Positions 41,755 through 46,596 of a stretch of 46,596 bases of DNA are shown piece after piece. The position numbers were made by a program, and so were the translations under genes. Source of the DNA: Candidatus Thorarchaeota archaeon (lineage in GTDB: Archaea; Asgardarchaeota; Thorarchaeia; Thorarchaeales; Thorarchaeaceae); assembly GCA_016933575.1 (NCBI GenBank), contig JAFGAR010000152.1:1-46596 (forward strand), written 5' to 3'. Each line of letters begins with the position of its first letter. Position 1 is the first letter of the stretch. Under the pieces are notes generated by a model. That model did no database searches and was not told the origin of the DNA. It saw nothing but the letters and a program-made list of their open reading frames with translations.

Positions 41755-42702
41755 CTAACGTCTCTTGGCAACAACTGCTACTAAGAGAAGAACTACAACA
41801 GCTCCACCAATCAAGGTAAGGGTCATTGGGTCTAGTACGAACCCTGCAGATGCTGGTTCAATACCAAGAATAGGATCGTACTCAAGAGTGTCTTCACCGA
41901 AGTTCTCGAATGATAGATAGACTGCCTCTCCAGCCTCTAATCCTGTACTCTCGCCATAGCTGGCCTTGACTTGAAGTGTGTTATTAGCTGCAAGAGCCGT
42001 TTCTTCGTACTCAAAGTATCCGTTCTCGAACTGGAACATGGTACCAGTCCTATGGAAACCAGTTGGGTCACTGTCACCTTGAACCTGACCGTGATTACTC
42101 TCTGTGATGTTGAATTGAAGGACAAGAAGAGAGTCCTCATAGGTCCAGTCCCATCCATCAACGATAAGGTCGAATTTCATCTCTCCTGGTATAGATAGGT
42201 TGAGATGAACTCTCACTTCAATTGAGACGTTGAATGCATCCAAGTTTGGCAGGCTACCATAATCCATTCCTGGTCCTTCTGCACGTGGATCGAACTCTGT
42301 TGTGGTTGTGAAGTTGAAATGAACTGCAGTGACGTTTCCATCAACCTCGACTACTTCAAAACCACTAAAGTCCCATCCAGTAGTTGGCAGAGCAAAGGGA
42401 GCTCCAACCATAGTGTCAGTACCATGAGTATAGACACCATCAGCATTAGTGTCATTAGCCTCAAACATCTTCACAAACATAACATGATAGTCCACTGTTG
42501 GATTATTTGGATCCCACCAGTGAAAATGCGGAGCTTGGTTATTACCCGTAACTCTGATAGAGATATCATCTGTATTCAGCGTGACAATACCTGCTGAATA
42601 CTGATACTCTATGCTATTACCTTGGGCAGACGCAAGGGGTACGCCAATACCCACAATCAATACTGCAAAGGCAGCAAGAATAATTTTCTTGTAAGTGTCC
42701 AT
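41755..42702 (-). CDS. Secreted surface protein with C-terminal membrane anchor
   Basis: A 315-aa protein from ATG 42702 (the longer frame to 42744 has a poor start). The signal peptide is MDTYKKIILAAFAVLIVGIG to SAQG. A beta-rich ectodomain follows, with a Ca-binding-like loop (ANDTNADGVYTHGTD) near residue 78. Several N-x-S/T sequons could be glycosylated. The C-terminus is PMTLTLIGGAVVVLLLVAVVAKRR, a membrane span with a basic stop-transfer. GGTGAT precedes the ATG, with a TATA box (CTATATATAC) 30 bases further up. Its role may be in the cell envelope. Confidence 0.82.
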   Translation of the reverse strand: MDTYKKIILAAFAVLIVGIGVPLASAQGNSIEYQYSAGIVTLNTDDISIRVTGNNQAPHFHWWDPNNPTVDYHVMFVKMFEANDTNADGVYTHGTDTMVGAPFALPTTGWDFSGFEVVEVDGNVTAVHFNFTTTTEFDPRAEGPGMDYGSLPNLDAFNVSIEVRVHLNLSIPGEMKFDLIVDGWDWTYEDSLLVLQFNITESNHGQVQGDSDPTGFHRTGTMFQFENGYFEYEETALAANNTLQVKASYGESTGLEAGEAVYLSFENFGEDTLEYDPILGIEPASAGFVLDPMTLTLIGGAVVVLLLVAVVAKRR

Positions 42703-42851
42703 TAGATCACCAAGATATGCCATGAATTTTGTATATATAGCCAATATTGACTAGCAACAATATTTGGCTTATAAAAAGGTGTTATAATTACCATAAATTG
42801 GAAAATAAGGTTTATGAAATCTTTTAACAGTTCATAATACCTCTATTATTC

Positions 42852-44870
42852 CTATTTATTTAATAGCGTTCTTGCCTTCTGGATGACGTTCTCCACAGAG
42901 AATCCATACTTGTCAAACAGAACTGATGCAGGAGCCGATGATCCAAAGGACTCAATGCTTAGAGATGTACCTCTCTCTCCAACCCATCGCTCCCAACCCT
43001 GAGCAACTCCTGCTTCGACTGAAAGACGAAGCCTGATGTCTGGAGGTAAGACAGAGTCTCTGTATTCCTGACTCTGAGCTTTGAATAACTCCCAGCTTGG
43101 AAATGATACCAAACGTACATTGATTCCTTCTGAGAACAATCTCTCTCCTGCATCCACGATCAGACTCAATTCTGATCCTGACGCCATCAATATGATCTCT
43201 GGGTTCTCTCCAAGATCAGCAAGTACATAGGCTCCCTTCTTTGCGCCTGAAGCTAGAGCATACTTGTTGCGATCCAGAACTGGTACATTCTGACGTGTCA
43301 ATGCTAAGAGGGTTGGTCCTTCCCTATTGACAATAGCTATTTTCCATGCTTCAGTGACTTCGTTTGCGTCACCTGGCCGAATCACAATGAGATTAGGAAT
43401 AGATCTCAATGCCGCCAGGTGTTCAATAGGTTGATGCGTCGGGCCGTCTTCTCCAACTCCAATACTATCATGTGTAAAAACCCAGATGCTGTGGTGCCCT
43501 GATAACGCAGATAGGCGAATTGCTGGTCTCATATAATCAGAGAACATCAAGAAGGTAGAAGCGTATGGAATGACTCCTCCATGTGCAGCCATACCATTGA
43601 CTGCAGCTGCCATTGCATGTTCTCGAACACCATAATTCAAATTGCGTCCATTGTATGAATTCGATTGGAATCTAGGGCTTCCATCAATCCATGTCTTGTT
43701 TGAAGGAGTGAGGTCTGCAGAACCTCCAATCATCTCAGGAAGTCTGCCTGCGAGAGCATTGATTACTTTGCCGGATGCACTCCGAGTTGGTATTCCCTTA
43801 GAATCTGCTTGGAAGATTGGCAAGTCCTTATCCCAATCAATAGGGAGTTCACTTCTCATACGTCTATCCAATTCTCTTGCCAACTCTGGAAATTCCTTTG
43901 AATAGGTGTCAAATTGCTTTTGCCAATCTGACTGTATATTCATCCCATTGTGCTTGATTTCATTAAAATGTTCTAATACATCATCGGGCACAAAGAACTT
44001 GGGCTCCAATGGCCAGCCAAGTTTCTTCTTTGCTCCTTCCAGTTCTTCCTCTCCAGGAGGTTCTCCATGGGCTTTCGAGCTATCTTGCTTGTTTGGCAAT
44101 CCAAAACCAATATGGGTTCGGCACATGATAAGTGATGGACGTGGGTCTTCCTTTGCCTTACTTATAGCTCTATCTATCGCATCTATATCATTCCCATTAT
44201 CGACTCTTTGAACATGCCACCCGAATGCTTCAAATCGAGCTCCCCGGTCTTCTGTGAAAGTGAGATCTGTACTACCATCAATCGATATTAGATTATCATC
44301 ATAAAGGAGTATTATCTTTCCAAGACGTAGATGACCTGCAAGAGAAGCTGCCTCTGATGAAATTCCCTCCATTAGGTCTCCATCAGTTACAATCGCGTAG
44401 ATATGATGATTTATGATTTGATGATGATTCCTGTTGAAGACTGCTGCCAGATGCGCCTCAGCAATTGCCATTCCGACGCAATTTGCCAATCCTTGCCCTA
44501 AGGGTCCTGTTGTGACCTCTACTCCAGCTGTTAGAGGATACTCTGGATGTCCAGGAGTCTTGCTTTTCCACTGTCGAAAATCCTTCAAATCATCTAATGA
44601 TACATCATACCCCGTAAGGTGAAGAAGTGAATACAAAAGCATCGAGCCATGCCCCCCTGATAGTACGAATCTATCTCTGTCCCACCATTGGGGATCTTCA
44701 GGATTGAAGCGAAGGTGGCGAGTCCAGAGGGTATATGCCATTGCTGCTGCACCCATTGGCATGCCGGGATGTCCAGAATTCGCCTTTTGTACAGCATCTG
44801 CTGATAGAAAACGGATTGTGTTGATTGCACGTTCCTGAAGTGATGAATCTGTCATAGAGGGCTGCTCCAT
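42852..44870 (-). CDS. tkt: Transketolase (full-length, bacterial type)
   Basis: A 672-aa thiamine-diphosphate enzyme moving two-carbon units between sugar phosphates in the pentose phosphate pathway. The PP domain has [18 protein letters not shown], and [20 protein letters not shown] is the TPP/Mg motif (GDG type). The Pyr domain has [20 protein letters not shown] and [22 protein letters not shown]-terminal domain follows. Archaea often have split transketolase subunits or none, so a full-length form suggests bacterial acquisition. CCTTATTAAAAGG is a TATA-like box very near ATG 44870. Standalone gene. Confidence 0.95.
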   Translation of the reverse strand: MEQPSMTDSSLQERAINTIRFLSADAVQKANSGHPGMPMGAAAMAYTLWTRHLRFNPEDPQWWDRDRFVLSGGHGSMLLYSLLHLTGYDVSLDDLKDFRQWKSKTPGHPEYPLTAGVEVTTGPLGQGLANCVGMAIAEAHLAAVFNRNHHQIINHHIYAIVTDGDLMEGISSEAASLAGHLRLGKIILLYDDNLISIDGSTDLTFTEDRGARFEAFGWHVQRVDNGNDIDAIDRAISKAKEDPRPSLIMCRTHIGFGLPNKQDSSKAHGEPPGEEELEGAKKKLGWPLEPKFFVPDDVLEHFNEIKHNGMNIQSDWQKQFDTYSKEFPELARELDRRMRSELPIDWDKDLPIFQADSKGIPTRSASGKVINALAGRLPEMIGGSADLTPSNKTWIDGSPRFQSNSYNGRNLNYGVREHAMAAAVNGMAAHGGVIPYASTFLMFSDYMRPAIRLSALSGHHSIWVFTHDSIGVGEDGPTHQPIEHLAALRSIPNLIVIRPGDANEVTEAWKIAIVNREGPTLLALTRQNVPVLDRNKYALASGAKKGAYVLADLGENPEIILMASGSELSLIVDAGERLFSEGINVRLVSFPSWELFKAQSQEYRDSVLPPDIRLRLSVEAGVAQGWERWVGERGTSLSIESFGSSAPASVLFDKYGFSVENVIQKARTLLNK

Positions 44871-44979
44871 TGCATCTGTTTGATTTTCTTGCTGACCTTT
44901 TAATAAGGTGCCTTACTTGTCAACTTTCTTTTGGTTGTTATGATTCGCGGAACAGTCCTACCTTTCACTCTTTCGCTAC

Positions 44980-45549
44980 TCATGCTTCACCAATCTGAGT
45001 TCCAGGAGGACATTCTTCAAGGAACTCATTTCTGGTCACATCCATAATAACAAAGTCGTGAAATTTTCCCATCATATATGTTGCCTGTCTGAGAATCCCG
45101 GTTTTCTTAAAGCCTGCTTTCTCATATGCTCTCTGGGCTCTCTCATTTTCTGCCAAGGTTCTCAAAAATATGCTATTTAGTCCAAGAATATGAAAACCAA
45201 CCCAAAGCATCACCCTTGTCGTATCAGTTCCATATCCCTTTCCAAAATTCTCTGGTCTATGAATTGCGATACCAAATTCAGCGCTCTGGCTCTGTTTTGA
45301 GATGTCAAAGAAACTCACTGTCCCTAAGAACTCGCGATTCTTCTTGTCTTCGATAGCAAGCACCAATCCTCCATCTTTCCAAGGGTCCATAGTAGTAGCC
45401 CTCTCTAGCCACTGTCTTTCTGCATTTCTCGACATGGGCCATGCGGTCGCAAGAAACTGTCGCATCTCTAGATTATTCCAATTCTCCAAAATGACATCTA
45501 GATCTTCGAGCTCCAAAGCTCTAAGATGGACTTTCTCTCCAAAGTACAT
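44980..45549 (-). CDS. GNAT acetyltransferase, RimJ/RimL type
   Basis: A 189-aa single GNAT domain of the RimJ/RimL group: VHLRALELEDLDVILENWNN opens, and LGTVSFFDISKQSQSAEFGI and GKGYGTDTTRVMLWVGFHIL carry the acetyl-CoA-binding strand and loop. ENERAQRAYEKAGFKKTG is the typical ending. It may acetylate an N-terminus, a ribosomal protein or an antibiotic; the substrate is unclear. It is divergent from the gene at 45653, and the 21-base dyad at 45606-45626 lies between them. Confidence 0.88.
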   Translation of the reverse strand: MYFGEKVHLRALELEDLDVILENWNNLEMRQFLATAWPMSRNAERQWLERATTMDPWKDGGLVLAIEDKKNREFLGTVSFFDISKQSQSAEFGIAIHRPENFGKGYGTDTTRVMLWVGFHILGLNSIFLRTLAENERAQRAYEKAGFKKTGILRQATYMMGKFHDFVIMDVTRNEFLEECPPGTQIGEA

Positions 45550-45605
45550 AGATTGAAATTCTTCTATATCGGATAAAAATACTCCTCAAAGCCTTGTTCG
45601 ATAAA

Positions 45606-45626
45606 CTCATTATCATCGATAATGAG
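45606..45626. promoter_or_regulatory. Perfect 21-base dyad in a divergent intergenic region
   Basis: CTCATTATC (45606-45614), spacer ATC, GATAATGAG (45618-45626). It lies between the GNAT gene and the zinc-ribbon membrane gene and looks like a regulator-binding site. The regulator is unknown. Confidence 0.5.
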
Positions 45627-45652
45627 CTAATATCTAAAGGAGATTACACTAC

Positions 45653-46249
45653 TTGAGTCCAAAGAAATACTACTTTGATGAACCTCTTGTTCGTGTTTCA
45701 CTCTCACGCGTGCGATTTCCAAAGATATGTCCAGTATGCGGTGCTCCATCTACAACTACGACTCGATACACAATAGAGACCGGAAGAAAACAGTATCTTC
45801 TTCGGTCATGGGATCCCTATTATGCTCCCAATGTCCGTCGAAGACAAGGCATTATTACACCAAACTTGAATGTTCTACAGATTAATGTCTGCGAGAAACA
45901 TTACTATTCAGATGAGGGAGAGTACCGTTACAAGTCACTCTGCTTAGTCACTGATGGTCTTGCAATAGCTTTCATGGTCTTCGGTCTGATGTTCATCGGT
46001 GATGCTATATCCAGAAGCCGTGCAATACCGTTCTGGGCTATGATCTTCATATATTTCTTCATTCTATCAATGATTGCATCAGCTATCGCTTTCAGGCCGA
46101 ATAAACTCCTCAGGTCAGTCCGAATTATTGGATTTGATCCAGGAATGCAATATGTTCTCCTAGCTTTTGAAAATCCATCATATCGCGAGGTTTTCTTGAA
46201 GGAGAATCCAATGAACTCAGAGCTTGTCAGCTGGGTCTTGAAAGCTTGA
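45653..46249 (+). CDS. Zinc-ribbon membrane protein, unknown function
   Basis: A 198-aa protein starting at TTG 45653 with AAGGAG upstream. A cytoplasmic zinc-ribbon-like start (RFPKICPVCGAPSTTTTRY, then CEKHYY as the second pair) is followed by two membrane segments at about 98-120 and 122-145. A soluble C-terminal part (VRIIGFDPGMQYVLLAFENP) follows. The combination is frequent in uncharacterised archaeal proteins. No function can be named. Confidence 0.72.
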   Translation: MSPKKYYFDEPLVRVSLSRVRFPKICPVCGAPSTTTTRYTIETGRKQYLLRSWDPYYAPNVRRRQGIITPNLNVLQINVCEKHYYSDEGEYRYKSLCLVTDGLAIAFMVFGLMFIGDAISRSRAIPFWAMIFIYFFILSMIASAIAFRPNKLLRSVRIIGFDPGMQYVLLAFENPSYREVFLKENPMNSELVSWVLKA

Positions 46250-46282
46250 TAATAACCGAGCGATTTCTGAAAAATAGCAATA

Positions 46283-46314
46283 AAGTACTCATGTTGCTTC
46301 TAGCATGAGTACTT
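46283..46314. terminator. Perfect 11-pair dyad
   Basis: AAGTACTCATG (46283-46293), a 10-base loop, CATGAGTACTT (46304-46314). It lies between the convergent zinc-ribbon gene and the leftward micro-ORFs and overlaps the last codons of micro-ORF 3. It is probably a two-way terminator. Confidence 0.55.
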
Positions 46315-46396
46315 CTTCGTTTGTCATACCCTGACGATTAGCCTTGTCAGTGGGTACTGTATTAGAAACATCTTGAGAGTAGCTTTCTTGGGTCAT
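46289..46396 (-). CDS. Micro-ORF 3 (35 aa)
   Basis: A 35-aa frame from ATG 46396 (MTQESYSQDVSNTVPTDKAN, ending EEVLMLEAT) to TGA 46289. It is hydrophilic and unlike the two upstream micro-ORFs. It starts seven bases after the stop of micro-ORF 2, whose final AGG-TAG supplies a ribosome-site-like AGGTAG. Position and spacing support translation as a unit with the others, but it may be chance. Confidence 0.4.
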   Translation of the reverse strand: MTQESYSQDVSNTVPTDKANRQGMTNEEVLMLEAT

Positions 46397-46402
46397 TATC
46401 AT

Positions 46403-46489
46403 CTACCTGTATGTGTATGCATGAGTGATTGCATCAGTTGAGATTCTCTTGTTTCCGTACTTTGTGTATGTTTTCTTTACTAGAGCCAT
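46403..46489 (-). CDS. Micro-ORF 2 (28 aa)
   Basis: A 28-aa basic frame from ATG 46489: MALVKKTYTKYGNKRISTDA, ending ITHAYTYR. GGAGGT lies nine bases upstream, overlapping the stop of the preceding frame. It resembles micro-ORF 1 (MAL start by inference, KR, STxA, AY-YR ending), so the two are likely tandem paralogues. It is a small basic peptide of unknown role. Confidence 0.55.
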   Translation of the reverse strand: MALVKKTYTKYGNKRISTDAITHAYTYR

Positions 46490-46496
46490 TGTTGAT

Positions 46497-46596
46497 TTAC
46501 CTCCGGTATAGGTATGCGTATGCTACAGCCTCTGTGGAGAGGGGATTTCTCTTGTGCTTCTGCACGACTTCAGTTCGGTTGTTCGTTGTTAGAGCC
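46497..46596 (-). CDS. Micro-ORF 1 (partial at window edge, about 33 aa)
   Basis: A frame reading ALTTNNRTEVVQKHKRNPLS, ending TEAVAYAYLYRR, and TAA at 46497-46499. Its first codon is cut by the window edge; the last base is the G expected of an ATG. Its CGG-AGG-TAA end provides the GGAGGT of micro-ORF 2, so the genes are translationally coupled. It is paralogous to micro-ORF 2. Confidence 0.5.
   Translation of the reverse strand, partial: ALTTNNRTEVVQKHKRNPLSTEAVAYAYLYRR

Noticed and set aside
1..46596. tRNA or rRNA genes and CRISPR arrays
   Set aside because: I looked for TPsiC-like motifs, 5S-like boxes and regularly spaced repeats and found none convincing.

Overview
The window reads as an archaeal chromosome, most likely from an Asgard archaeon (possibly Thorarchaeia-like; this is inference). 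Evidence for archaea: two complete TFB/TFIIB transcription factors with zinc ribbons, ribosomal protein L10e, an archaeal OB-fold ssDNA-binding protein, Csa3-like and Lrp-like HTH regulators, and TATA boxes 25-30 bases before several starts. A degenerate Ras/Arf-like small GTPase points towards Asgard. Base composition is moderately AT-rich. Translation starts are a mix of leaderless starts and strong GGAGGT-type ribosome binding sites.

Region 1 (1-11.2 kb) is an accessory block. Eight copies of one structured repeat all lie in the same orientation (copies at 743, 1677, 3014, 3971, 5267, 6079, 7614 and 11103). Between them sit one- or two-gene modules: four VapBC modules, one RelBE pair, a small membrane protein, a GNAT acetyltransferase, an F420H2-oxidase-type flavodiiron protein, and a glutamate dehydrogenase unit with its divergent regulator. 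Repeat orientation is fixed while gene orientation varies. The conserved 3' box (GTTGAGC, fitting GTTRRRY) pairs imperfectly with an upstream GGCTRAC box. Together this looks like an integron-type cassette array, or a family of mobile structured RNAs. No integrase lies in the window.

Region 2 (11.2-14.1 kb) is a decay zone. It holds a DUF4256 gene, one arm of an inverted pair of 170-bp TIR elements (the other arm is at 5.1 kb), a frameshifted membrane gene after an alpha/beta hydrolase, and a metallo-beta-lactamase-fold remnant.

Region 3 (14.2-25.8 kb) is mostly housekeeping: ferritin-like protein, class II ribonucleotide reductase, a three-BON-domain protein, an MFS transporter, the GTPase, L10e, and an SSB-TFB pair. 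It ends with a membrane-bound hydrolase.

Region 4 (25.8-33.5 kb) has a multiply broken carbamate kinase, a KamA-family radical SAM enzyme, a second TFB, two large regulators or coiled-coil proteins, and the first of two Asp/Trp micropeptide genes.

Region 5 (33.3-46.6 kb) holds a strongly structured leader-like RNA before a Csa3-type CARF-HTH gene. After it come GNAT enzymes, a secreted and anchored Ntn hydrolase, and the second Asp/Trp micropeptide. Then follow an RNase Z-like MBL protein, a flavoprotein-MarR operon, a flavin reductase/PCP_red gene interrupted by two in-frame stops, a surface lipid- or membrane-anchored protein, a bacterial-type transketolase and a zinc-ribbon membrane protein. 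The right edge carries a tandem set of coupled micro-ORFs. No tRNA, rRNA or CRISPR array was recognised.
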